Part shown: positions 1 to 6,896 of the stretch, in pieces | Layout: every line of letters starts with the position of its first letter | Position numbering within the stretch: position 1 is the first letter of the stretch | The notes under the pieces: generated by a model | The model's input: only the letters and a program-made list of their open reading frames with translations | The model's database searches: none | What the model was told of the DNA's origin: nothing | Program-made: the position numbers and the translations under genes | Origin: an uncultured Clostridia bacterium | Lineage (GTDB): Bacteria; Bacillota; Clostridia; Christensenellales; Borkfalkiaceae | Length of the DNA stretch: 14,639 nt | Direction of reading: 5' to 3' | Assembly: GCA_945834965.1 (NCBI GenBank) | Contig: CAMAHZ010000011.1 | Location: 1-14,639, forward strand

Positions 1-21
1 CTAACCGTGATACTATATACG

Positions 22-27
22 TATAAT
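22..27 (+). promoter_or_regulatory. Probable -10 box of the first gene
   Basis: A perfect TATAAT lies 24 nt upstream of the chosen ATG at 52. The matching -35 box would fall at or beyond the left edge, so only half of the promoter is visible. Its position argues that the open frame beginning with GTG at 7 is not translated from there. Confidence 0.4.
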
Positions 28-51
28 TTTACAAAAGTTAAGGGGTATTAT

Positions 52-426
52 ATGAAAGGTTTATCTAATAAATGGCAAAAGCTTATAGTTTGGCTTACAG
101 GGTACGTTAATATTATCGCATTTGTGATTGCAGGCGGTTATCTGTTTAAAAACACCGAGCACGAAGAGATTAAACGTTCCGCTAAAGTTGCGTTTATAGT
201 AACCGCTATTTTCACCGCAATCGAAGCACTTTGTCTTTTTATGAGTTACTGCGTCTATCTTGCAGAATCTTCTACCGCGTGGATAAGTAAGACTTCTTGG
301 GTAGTTGAATTAATCAAAATAGTAGTCTTTGCCGTGCTGTTAATCGTAGACTTGACCGTCGGCTTAGGTTCGGCAAAAAGCGTAAACAGCCCTAAAGCCG
401 AAGAAGAAAACAGCGAAAAGGAATAA
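52..426 (+). CDS. Small three-helix membrane protein, unknown function
   Basis: I do not recognise the family. The protein is 124 residues from the ATG at 52, which has an AGGGG Shine-Dalgarno six bases upstream; an in-frame GTG at 7 lies upstream of a -10-like box and was not used. Three hydrophobic stretches are visible, at about residues 10-32, 46-71 and 89-110. The second is followed by a polar loop rich in Ser and Thr. The C-terminal tail is charged, with Lys and many Glu (ends EEENSEKE), and is probably cytoplasmic. No catalytic motif, Cys pair or signal peptidase site stands out. The gene is followed directly by a strong terminator and then by the independent argH promoter, so it is not co-transcribed with argH. 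What lies upstream is outside the window. Confidence 0.75.
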   Translation: MKGLSNKWQKLIVWLTGYVNIIAFVIAGGYLFKNTEHEEIKRSAKVAFIVTAIFTAIEALCLFMSYCVYLAESSTAWISKTSWVVELIKIVVFAVLLIVDLTVGLGSAKSVNSPKAEEENSEKE

Positions 427-444
427 TTATTTTTAGTTAAGTTG

Positions 445-474
445 CGCCGTTCCGAAATTCGGGACGGCGTTTTT
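445..474 (+). terminator. Rho-independent terminator after the small membrane protein gene
   Basis: CGCCGTTCCG pairs with CGGGACGGCG (one G-T pair) around a five-base AAATT loop and is followed by TTTTT. It is 19 bases past the stop codon and closes the first transcription unit before the argH promoter. Confidence 0.85.
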
Positions 475-500
475 ATATGAAAATATCGTCGGTAAAACAG

Positions 501-529
501 TTGATAAAGGGCGCAAAATAGGCTATAAT
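501..529 (+). promoter_or_regulatory. Sigma-70-type promoter of argH
   Basis: TTGATA at 501-506 and TATAAT at 524-529 are separated by exactly 17 bases, only one mismatch from full consensus. Transcription should start near 536, giving a leader of under 30 bases. The leader is too short for a T-box or riboswitch, and no ARG-box-like palindrome is obvious. Confidence 0.8.
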
Positions 530-563
530 AGTTGCAATTAAACTTTTAAGGACGAAATTTATT

Positions 564-1943
564 ATGAAACTTTGGGAAGGCAGGTTCGATAACCCCACCG
601 CCAAAAATGCAGACTTGTTCGGCGACTCTCTCCCCTTCGATAAACAGCTTTGGGCTGTGGATATTTCCGCTTCTTTAGCTCACGCCGCAATGCTTGGGCA
701 CTGCGGAATTATCCCCATGGACGACGCAAAGAAAATTTGCGACGGCTTAGAGAGCATTGCCGCAGATATCGAACAGGGCAAGCTTGAAATCGTCGGCGCT
801 GAAGATATTCACTCGTTCGTTGAAAACGAGCTCGTCTCCCGAATAGGCGACGCAGGCAAAAAACTGCACACCGCAAGAAGCCGCAACGACCAGGTTGCAA
901 CCGACTTCCGCCTTTACGTCCGCGGTGCGTTCGACAACCTTTCCGAAAGCTTGATAGGCATAATAAACGCTCTCGTCGATAAGGCGAGCGAAGGCGTTAA
1001 ATACGTTATCCCCGGCTATACCCACTTAAGAAAGGCTCAGCCTATGTGTGCAGGACACGTTTTCAACGCCTACAGCGAGATGTTTTTAAGGGATTTAGAC
1101 AGGGTTTGCGCAAGCAGAGAAAGGGCGAACGTTATGCCTTTAGGTTCTGGCGCGTTGGCAGGTACTTCCTACCCCATCGACAGGGATATCACCTGCGAAA
1201 TGTTGGACTTCGACCGCCCTTGCGAAAACTCGTTGGACGGCGTTTCGGATAGAGATTTCGTTGCGGAGTATTTATTCGACGCTTCTTTAATTATGGCGCA
1301 CCTTTCGCGCCTGTGCGAAGATATAATTTTATACACGACGGAAGAGTTTGGCTATCTTGAGATTTCAGACGCATACTCGACGGGCTCTTCCATTATGCCC
1401 CAAAAGAAAAACCCCGACATTGCAGAGCTTATACGCGGCAAGACGGGTCGTGTGTACGGGCATTTAATGGGCTTACTTACCATAATCAAGGGTATTCCCC
1501 TTGCCTATAACAAGGACTTGCAGGAAGATAAGGAAGGACTTTTCGACGCTGAAAAGACGGTTAATAACTGCCTTAACATAATGGCTGAAATGCTTGGGGC
1601 GATTTCCTTTAAGCCCAAAAAGATGGCAAAGGCTTCCGAAATGGAATTTTGCTGTGCGACCGACGTTGCCGACTATATGGCGAAAAAGGGCGTACCCTTC
1701 CGCACGGCACATTCGGTTACGGGCAAAATCGTGCGTTGGTGCATTGAAAATAACCGCACTCTGCAGAATATGACCGCCGACGAATACCGCACCTTCGACC
1801 CCGTTTTCGGCGACGATATAACTCAAATCGTCAAGGGGCGTGCCTGTGCGGACGCAAGAACGAGCTACGGCGGTGCGTCGTCTGCCAACGTAAAGGCTGA
1901 AATCAAGAGCATTAAAAAGAGATTAAAGCAGTATATTTGGTAA
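564..1943 (+). CDS. argH: Argininosuccinate lyase
   Basis: This is the last enzyme of arginine biosynthesis, splitting argininosuccinate into arginine and fumarate in the cytoplasm as a homotetramer of the fumarase/aspartase superfamily. The 459 residues match the usual length of about 460. The N-terminus MKLWEGRF is typical. The three conserved regions are all present: HTARSRND at 102-109, GYTHLRKAQP at 151-160 with the Thr-His pair of the active site, and the signature GSSIMPQKKNPD at 274-285 with the flexible serine loop. The start ATG has AAGGA at 548-552, eleven bases upstream, which is a little far. The gene has its own promoter and terminator and no argG next to it, although argG-argH pairs are common; argG must lie elsewhere or be absent. 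Nothing looks truncated. Confidence 0.97.
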   Translation: MKLWEGRFDNPTAKNADLFGDSLPFDKQLWAVDISASLAHAAMLGHCGIIPMDDAKKICDGLESIAADIEQGKLEIVGAEDIHSFVENELVSRIGDAGKKLHTARSRNDQVATDFRLYVRGAFDNLSESLIGIINALVDKASEGVKYVIPGYTHLRKAQPMCAGHVFNAYSEMFLRDLDRVCASRERANVMPLGSGALAGTSYPIDRDITCEMLDFDRPCENSLDGVSDRDFVAEYLFDASLIMAHLSRLCEDIILYTTEEFGYLEISDAYSTGSSIMPQKKNPDIAELIRGKTGRVYGHLMGLLTIIKGIPLAYNKDLQEDKEGLFDAEKTVNNCLNIMAEMLGAISFKPKKMAKASEMEFCCATDVADYMAKKGVPFRTAHSVTGKIVRWCIENNRTLQNMTADEYRTFDPVFGDDITQIVKGRACADARTSYGGASSANVKAEIKSIKKRLKQYIW

Positions 1944-1957
1944 TCTGTTGATATATG

Positions 1958-2004
1958 ACGGGCGGAGCGCTTTTTGTGAAAAGCGCACCGCCCGTAGTTT
2001 TTTT
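1958..2004 (+). terminator. Strong terminator of argH, between convergent genes
   Basis: A long stem (ACGGGCGG, bulge, GCGCTTTT) closes on a TGTG loop and is followed by TAGTTTTTTT. The T-run exists only on the plus strand, so it is optimised for argH. The convergent aminotransferase gene ends at 2010 and may also use the stem, but lacks a U-tract on its side. Confidence 0.9.
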
Positions 2005-2009
2005 ATTTA

Positions 2010-3200
2010 TTATTTATTCAAGTAACTTTCCGCTAAAGCCTTAAACGCAGGAAGCGACCTTTTGACCGTTTCGGGCGATACGCAATAGGCTATGCGTATA
2101 TATCCCTTTACGCCGAAGCTGTCGGCAGGGACGACTAAAAGTTCAAACTCTTTCGCCCTTTCCGCAAACGCAAGCGCGTCGTCTTCCAACGCCTTTACGA
2201 AGAGATAGAAAGCGCCGTCAGGCTTGATTGCCGTATAGCCGTACTCGGTCAAGGCGTTATATAGCGTATCCCTGTTCTGCTTGTAGACGGATATATCCGC
2301 CGTCTTGCCGAGAACCTTAGATACGAGCTGTTGAAAAAGGTTGGGCGCGCAGACGTAGCCAAGCGCCCTGCCTGCACCGCAGATACCTGCGTACAGCTCT
2401 CCACTATCTTCCATATCCGCATTGACTGCAATATAGCCTATTCTCTCGCCGGGGAGAGAAAGGCTTTTCGAGAAGGAATAGCAGACTACGCTATCCCTAT
2501 AATAGTTCATAACGAAAGGCACTTTTATTTCGCCGAAAACGAGCTCTCTATACGGCTCGTCGGAGATTAAAAACACCCTGTTGCCCGTTGCCCTTTCGTG
2601 CTGCTCAAGTGCGGCGCACAGGCTTTTAATAGACTGTTCGGTATACACTACGCCGCTGGGATTGTTGGGCGAGTTTATAATAACCGCTCTCGTCTTATCG
2701 TTTAACGCCGCCTTAAACTTTTCAATATCGGGCTGAAAAGTCCCTTCTTCGCTATCCACTTTAACGAGCTTTCCGCCTGCGTTTGCCGTGAAAACCGAGT
2801 ATTCGGGGAAGAAAGGCGCAAAGGTTATAACTTCTTCGCCGCTGTTTAAAAGGGCGTTTAAGGTAATGCACAACGAAGCCGCCGCACCGCAGGTCATATA
2901 GATTAAATCTGCCTTTACGGGCGCGTTGAAACGAGCTTTTAAATCACTTGCAATTGCAGTGCGCACGCCTAAATCGCCCTGCGCAGAAGTATAGCCGTGT
3001 AAAAATACGGGGTCGGCATCGTTGATAAGCTTTACAAGCTCTTCATTGACTTCCTTAGGCGCAGGTACGGAAGGGTTGCCTAACGAGAAATCAAACACGT
3101 TCTCTTCCCCTATTTCCGCCTTGCGTTTTTTGCCGTATTCAAAAAGTTCCCTTATTACCGAACGGACCTTACCGAGTTTTACGTTGGTTTGGTTAAACAT
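2010..3200 (-). CDS. PLP-dependent class I/II aminotransferase, AspB-like
   Basis: A 396-residue fold-type I aminotransferase of the COG0436 group. It should transfer amino groups between an amino acid and a 2-oxo acid using pyridoxal phosphate. The PLP-binding lysine is K245 in SFSKSLSLPGERIGY; the ring-contacting residues are in NSPNNPSG (about 176-183, with the conserved Asn) and ISDEPYRE (Asp214, Tyr217). The substrate-carboxylate arginine is in GYIRIAYC near the C-terminus. The ATG at 3200 has an AGGGGG Shine-Dalgarno seven bases upstream. It lies 83 bases downstream of lysC on the same strand, which suggests aspartate as a substrate (aspartate aminotransferase), but the exact substrate cannot be read from the sequence; LL-diaminopimelate or aromatic aminotransferase activity is an alternative. 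A hairpin between the two genes may tune its expression relative to lysC. Confidence 0.9.
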   Translation of the reverse strand: MFNQTNVKLGKVRSVIRELFEYGKKRKAEIGEENVFDFSLGNPSVPAPKEVNEELVKLINDADPVFLHGYTSAQGDLGVRTAIASDLKARFNAPVKADLIYMTCGAAASLCITLNALLNSGEEVITFAPFFPEYSVFTANAGGKLVKVDSEEGTFQPDIEKFKAALNDKTRAVIINSPNNPSGVVYTEQSIKSLCAALEQHERATGNRVFLISDEPYRELVFGEIKVPFVMNYYRDSVVCYSFSKSLSLPGERIGYIAVNADMEDSGELYAGICGAGRALGYVCAPNLFQQLVSKVLGKTADISVYKQNRDTLYNALTEYGYTAIKPDGAFYLFVKALEDDALAFAERAKEFELLVVPADSFGVKGYIRIAYCVSPETVKRSLPAFKALAESYLNK

Positions 3201-3227
3201 ATTTTAACCCCCTGTCATCGTTTAAAA

Positions 3228-3267
3228 ATTATTGTAATGCCCTGAAAGCCGTTTTACTTTCAGGGCA
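3228..3267 (-). terminator. Intercistronic hairpin between lysC and the aminotransferase gene
   Basis: An uninterrupted 11-bp stem, TGCCCTGAAAG with CTTTCAGGGCA, closes an 8-base loop in the 83-base gap. On the minus strand it is followed by TTACAATAATTTTT, a poor and late U-tract. It looks like a weak terminator, attenuator or mRNA-processing/stability stem, because the next gene's Shine-Dalgarno follows about 25 bases later without a clear promoter. Confidence 0.55.
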
Positions 3268-3283
3268 GGTCATTAGCTTTGAA

Positions 3284-4603
3284 TTAATCGAAGAATTCGT
3301 GATAGATTGCGGCAATGCAACGCTCGCAATCTTCGTTTTTAACGCCGACGATAATGTTGAGCTCGGACGAGCCCTGGTCGATTAACTTTGCGTTGATGTT
3401 TGCTTCTGCCATAGCCTTAAAGAGCCTTGCGGAAGTACCGATGGACGACGACATACCGTGACCAACGGTTGCAATGAGCGCAACGTTTTCCATAACCCTT
3501 ATAACGTCGGGTTCGGCGTCGTTCTTAATCTCTTCTATAACCCGTTCAAGCTTAAAGCCTTGAATCTCGCTTGACTCAACGACGACGGACATAGTGTCGA
3601 TACCCGACGGAATATGCTCTATATTGATACCTTCTTTCTCAAGGACGGAGAGCACCTTACGGATAAAACCTACTTCGTTGTTCATATGGTTCTTTTCGAT
3701 TAAGATGACCGTAAAATTCTTCTTGCCTGCAATACCCGTTACGATATTGCCTTCGGGCTTATATTGCGAAACAGGCAGAATTGCCGTACCTTCGTCCTCG
3801 GGGCGGAAGGTGTTTTTGATTATGATGGGAATATTCGCCTTGCGCACGGGGAATACGCTTTCGGTGTGAAGAACGTTTGCACCCATATACGAAAGCTCTC
3901 TAAGCTCTTTATATGAAAGCGTGCTGATGCGCTTAGGGTTTTCTACTATTCTGGGGTCGCATGCTAAAAAGCCTGAAACGTCCGTCCAGTTTTCGTATTC
4001 GGAAGCGTTTACCGCCCTTGCAACGATTGCGCCCGTTATATCCGAACCGCCCCTTGAGAAGGTCTTGATTTTTCCTTCTATATCCTTGCCGTAGAAGCCG
4101 GGGAATACCGCCTTATCGCAGTCAGCAACGGCGTCTGCAATAGCCTTGTACGTCTTTTTATCGTCCATAACGCCGTATTCGTTGAAAAATACCACGTCTT
4201 CGCTGTCGATAAACTTTGCGCCGAGCACTTTGGACATAACCTTTGCCGAGAGATATTCACCCCTTGACGCACAGAAATCTTTGCTGTTTTCTTCGTCCAT
4301 ACGCCTTTGGGTTTCATCAAGGTCGGCGTTAACGTCTATACTCATATTAAGCTCTTTTGCAATGCTTTCAAACCTTGAACGTATTGCCTTGAACGCTTCC
4401 TTGCAGGTACCGGTTTTTTGAATTTCGTCGTAGCAGGAATATAAAAGGTCGGTAACCTTTATATCGCCGCTGAACCTTTTACCGGGTGCGGAAACGACTA
4501 CGAAACGCCTTGCAGGGTCTGCTTCGATTATCTTTTTTACTGCCTTCATTACGTTGCCGTCAGCCATTGACGTGCCGCCGAATTTACAAACTTTTAATGC
4601 CAT
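3284..4603 (-). CDS. lysC: Aspartate kinase, monofunctional
   Basis: It phosphorylates L-aspartate to aspartyl-4-phosphate, the first step of lysine/diaminopimelate, threonine and methionine synthesis. The 439-residue chain has an amino-acid-kinase domain (about 1-280) with KFGGTS at 7-12 for ATP and SRGGSD at 183-188, and two ACT domains (about 296-360 and 373-437) that normally bind feedback inhibitors. It is the longer, single-product class related to E. coli LysC; there is no homoserine dehydrogenase fusion. The start ATG overlaps the DUF1015 stop by one base (TAATG), so translation is probably coupled. There is no lysine riboswitch in front because the gene is internal to a cluster; control is likely allosteric or through the upstream cdaA promoter. 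Which amino acid inhibits it cannot be told. Confidence 0.96.
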   Translation of the reverse strand: MALKVCKFGGTSMADGNVMKAVKKIIEADPARRFVVVSAPGKRFSGDIKVTDLLYSCYDEIQKTGTCKEAFKAIRSRFESIAKELNMSIDVNADLDETQRRMDEENSKDFCASRGEYLSAKVMSKVLGAKFIDSEDVVFFNEYGVMDDKKTYKAIADAVADCDKAVFPGFYGKDIEGKIKTFSRGGSDITGAIVARAVNASEYENWTDVSGFLACDPRIVENPKRISTLSYKELRELSYMGANVLHTESVFPVRKANIPIIIKNTFRPEDEGTAILPVSQYKPEGNIVTGIAGKKNFTVILIEKNHMNNEVGFIRKVLSVLEKEGINIEHIPSGIDTMSVVVESSEIQGFKLERVIEEIKNDAEPDVIRVMENVALIATVGHGMSSSIGTSARLFKAMAEANINAKLIDQGSSELNIIVGVKNEDCERCIAAIYHEFFD

Positions 4604-5787
4604 TATCTTATCGCCTTTGCTTCAATATAGTATCTTTTTTCATTACCTTCGCCCATAGAGAAGGTTTTGCGGGGAAGATTGCCACCCGTAACGATTAAAC
4701 GGAAGAAATCGTCCTTGCCGATTGCCGGAAGTATTACGCCCACGCCCATTGACGAGAACGAACAAATCTCTTCTTCGCCGTGGATATAGTCGACTTCACC
4801 GCCGTTTTCTTTAATAAACTGCGAAATATACGCGTCTAATTCCCTTATGCCTTGCGGTACGTCTACGGGGAAACGCACTTCCGTCTTTTTGCCGTCTACC
4901 ACAACGCAAGCCTTGCCGTCCCCTTCGGGGTTATAACCTTTGACGAATTCTTGCGCCTTATCCGTCTTAATAAGCCTATGAATAGGCTCGAAGAAGAGCG
5001 CGGGGTCGTAGATATTCACCGCTTCGCACAAGGCGAACCTTGCGGGGTGATTTTCCTGCTCCTGCTTACTTAAGCCCTTTTTGATATTTTCCCAACAGGT
5101 CTTTGCGGTTGCAAGCGAGTGATTGCCGTCGCCTACCGCAAACAACAGCTTTTCGCCGTTGCCGTAGTCGGTGCTATCCATAAGCGAATAGAAAGCTTCT
5201 ATAATCTCGTCTGCGTTTTCTATATAAGTTCCCTTTGCGTGACCGCCACCCATATTCAGGTCAAAGTCGTATAAAACTTCACCTTTTTTGACTTTTGAAA
5301 GTACCGTATTATCCTTATCGTTATACAAGAGCATAACGTGCGGAAGTTCTATAGGTGCGTTTTCGCGTATTTTAACGCGGGGGGGAATTCTCTCTAAAAT
5401 GGTCGCTTCAGTTGAACGAATGAGCGCCTTTGAGCCGACCTTGAAGTCGTACGCTTCCAAATCAATCGCAAGCACGATACCCGTTCTCGTACCCGACTGA
5501 GTGGTACGCTCTACGAGTACGAACCCGTCGCTAAGCTGCTTGAACACGCCGCCCGAAAGGTAACTTTCCATATTTGCGTTTATATCCTTTATACGCTGTT
5601 CGGGGTTGTCCTTTAAATAGATTTCAGGATAGATAAGCCTGAGCGTGGAAGGTTTTGAGCCGACTAAGCTTTCAACTTCTTCCCAGTACTTGTTATCGGA
5701 AGTGAACTGGTCGCAGGCGTTTACCGCCCATACGGACATATCCGCATTTGCAGGCAACAAAATCTTAGGTGTTTTAATAGCTTTCAT
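4603..5787 (-). CDS. DUF1015 family protein
   Basis: A 394-residue cytoplasmic protein of the DUF1015 (PF06245/COG4198) family, whose function is not established. Family hallmarks seen: the N-terminal PKILLPANADMSVWAVNACD region, the GDGNHSLATAK motif about residue 215 (equivalent of the G/ADGHHR-type motif), and the C-terminal PRKTFSMGEGNEKRYYIEA segment. The frame is open back to a TTG at 5847, but I place the start at the ATG at 5787. The upstream part overlaps another well-supported small gene, and that gene's stop is separated from this ATG by one base (TGATATG). No Shine-Dalgarno precedes the ATG, as expected for translational coupling. In Clostridia DUF1015 genes are often near serine-synthesis genes; here the neighbour is lysC, so a role in amino-acid metabolism is only an inference. 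Confidence 0.88.
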   Translation of the reverse strand: MKAIKTPKILLPANADMSVWAVNACDQFTSDNKYWEEVESLVGSKPSTLRLIYPEIYLKDNPEQRIKDINANMESYLSGGVFKQLSDGFVLVERTTQSGTRTGIVLAIDLEAYDFKVGSKALIRSTEATILERIPPRVKIRENAPIELPHVMLLYNDKDNTVLSKVKKGEVLYDFDLNMGGGHAKGTYIENADEIIEAFYSLMDSTDYGNGEKLLFAVGDGNHSLATAKTCWENIKKGLSKQEQENHPARFALCEAVNIYDPALFFEPIHRLIKTDKAQEFVKGYNPEGDGKACVVVDGKKTEVRFPVDVPQGIRELDAYISQFIKENGGEVDYIHGEEEICSFSSMGVGVILPAIGKDDFFRLIVTGGNLPRKTFSMGEGNEKRYYIEAKAIR

Positions 5788-5788
5788 A

Positions 5789-5908
5789 TCAAGAAAAATT
5801 AGGCACGTTAATCGCAAGAACGACGAACGCCGCAAGCACGACCGCAAGCACCTTTATCCCTAAATTAGTTTTGAAAAAATCAGCAATTTTTTTAGTAAAC
5901 TTTTTCAT
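5789..5908 (-). CDS. CdaR-like single-helix membrane peptide (39 aa)
   Basis: This short ORF is easily missed. It starts at the ATG at 5908, with a perfect AAGGAGG Shine-Dalgarno embedded in the last codons of cdaA, and ends with TGA one base before the DUF1015 ATG. The peptide has a basic N-terminus (MKKFTKKIADFFKTN), then LGIKVLAVVLAAFVVLAINV, a single helix of about 19 residues, and stops four residues later. The pattern of an N-terminal basic stretch, an LGIKVLA-type start and a hydrophobic helix ending in xIN/VN is what the N-terminal anchor of CdaR (YbbR family) looks like. CdaR normally follows cdaA and adds extracytoplasmic YbbR domains, which are absent here. It could be a minimal CdaA partner, a remnant of cdaR kept for coupling, or a leader peptide. 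Existence as a translated ORF is well supported; the CdaR link is inference from position and pattern. Confidence 0.75.
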   Translation of the reverse strand: MKKFTKKIADFFKTNLGIKVLAVVLAAFVVLAINVPNFS

Positions 5909-5912
5909 ATGT

Positions 5913-6764
5913 TCAAGCCTCCTTACCCGACATATCCGACCAGTAATACTCCGCCAAAACGTGTTTTAAGTCGGCGTCGCTTGCGTAACGCTTTATTATT
6001 TCACCCTTTTTCATAATCGAAATAATGCCCGTCTCTTCCGAAACTACGATTGCAGTAACAGCCGCAACGTTGGTTACGCCGAGCGCCGCACGGTGACGGG
6101 AGCCGATTTCCTGCGGGAGTGAATCGTTTTCGATTATAGGAAGGAAACAGCCTGCCGCGTGAATCTTCTGCCCTTCGATAATCATTGCACCGTCGTGCAA
6201 GGGCGCTTTGGGATAGAAAACGGCTTCTATCATAGAAGAATTTATGTCCGCATTGACAACCGTACCGCTTGAAACGATACCTTCAGGCAGGTTTTTGTTT
6301 GAAAGGACGATAAGCGCACCGATGTCGTTTTTTGACATATGCTGTACGGCGCGGATAATCTCGTCCATAATAAGCTCTACTTCCCTTACCGTTGCGGTAT
6401 CCGTTTCCTTTTTAACGTGCTTTTTAGTACCCGTACCTAAGAGCGAACGCTTGAATTCGGTATTGAATACAGTGAGCGCCATTAAGTCGATGAGTACGAT
6501 TACGATTGTCAAAGTAGTCGAATCAAGCGTCGACGAAAGACTGAACGCAAAGCCGCATAAAATAATCAAGCCCGTAATAAAGGCGATTACCTTATGGCAT
6601 TTGTTGTCCTTTAAAATTTTAAAGACGATATAGAAGGTTACGGCGAACGCGATAAACTCTAAAACATAGCTCAAATCAAAATTGAAAATCATAGTTTTGA
6701 GTTTTTCTAAGTAGTTAGACCAAAACTCTCCGCCCCAATTGTTGGTAAGTAAACTTGCGTACAT
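5913..6764 (-). CDS. cdaA: Diadenylate cyclase CdaA
   Basis: It joins two ATP molecules into cyclic di-AMP, the second messenger controlling potassium and osmolyte transport and cell-wall homeostasis in Gram-positive bacteria. The 283 residues are of normal CdaA length. Three membrane helices are at about 31-50, 58-77 and 82-100, followed by a linker and a DAC domain with both hallmark motifs, DGA at 191-193 and RHRAA at 223-227. An N-terminal extension of about 28 residues precedes the first helix; the ATG at 6764 is supported by GGAG six bases upstream. The usual partners cdaR and glmM do not follow; instead a CdaR-anchor-like micro-ORF, DUF1015 and lysC do. The gene has an AT-rich promoter region of its own behind the holA terminator. 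Confidence 0.95.
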   Translation of the reverse strand: MYASLLTNNWGGEFWSNYLEKLKTMIFNFDLSYVLEFIAFAVTFYIVFKILKDNKCHKVIAFITGLIILCGFAFSLSSTLDSTTLTIVIVLIDLMALTVFNTEFKRSLLGTGTKKHVKKETDTATVREVELIMDEIIRAVQHMSKNDIGALIVLSNKNLPEGIVSSGTVVNADINSSMIEAVFYPKAPLHDGAMIIEGQKIHAAGCFLPIIENDSLPQEIGSRHRAALGVTNVAAVTAIVVSEETGIISIMKKGEIIKRYASDADLKHVLAEYYWSDMSGKEA

Positions 6765-6800
6765 ATTTTTCTCCGCTGAATTTGCGCAAATAATTATAAC

Positions 6801-6829
6801 TTTATATATTATTATACTTATTCTAACAA
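6801..6829 (-). promoter_or_regulatory. Putative promoter of the cdaA cluster
   Basis: On the minus strand TTGTTA (6829-6824) and TATAAA (6806-6801) are 17 bases apart in a very AT-rich stretch directly after the holA terminator U-tract. Other -10-like hexamers (for example at 6811-6816) overlap, so the exact promoter is uncertain. Confidence 0.45.
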
Positions 6830-6856
6830 AAAAAATAAAGCGTTTTTAACCGCTTT
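6828..6856 (-). terminator. Terminator of comEC-holA
   Basis: On the minus strand AAAGCG pairs with CGCTTT around an eight-base loop (which can itself add GTT/AAC pairs), followed by ATTTTTTTTT. It lies about 40 bases after the holA stop and separates that unit from cdaA. Confidence 0.75.
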
Positions 6857-6896
6857 ATAATTTTTGTCTTTAATTTATTGTGATAAAGTGTGGCGT

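Noticed and set aside
7..51. GTG start at 7 for the first gene
   Set aside because: It lies upstream of a TATAAT box and lacks a ribosome binding site; the ATG at 52 has AGGGG at proper spacing.
747..1826. Reverse-strand open frames within argH
   Set aside because: They lie fully opposite a well-supported gene and have no promoter, ribosome binding site or recognisable domain; the same holds for antisense frames in the other genes.
5788..5847. 20-residue N-terminal extension of DUF1015 from a TTG codon
   Set aside because: It overlaps the micro-ORF, has no Shine-Dalgarno, and the family N-terminus begins at the ATG at 5787.
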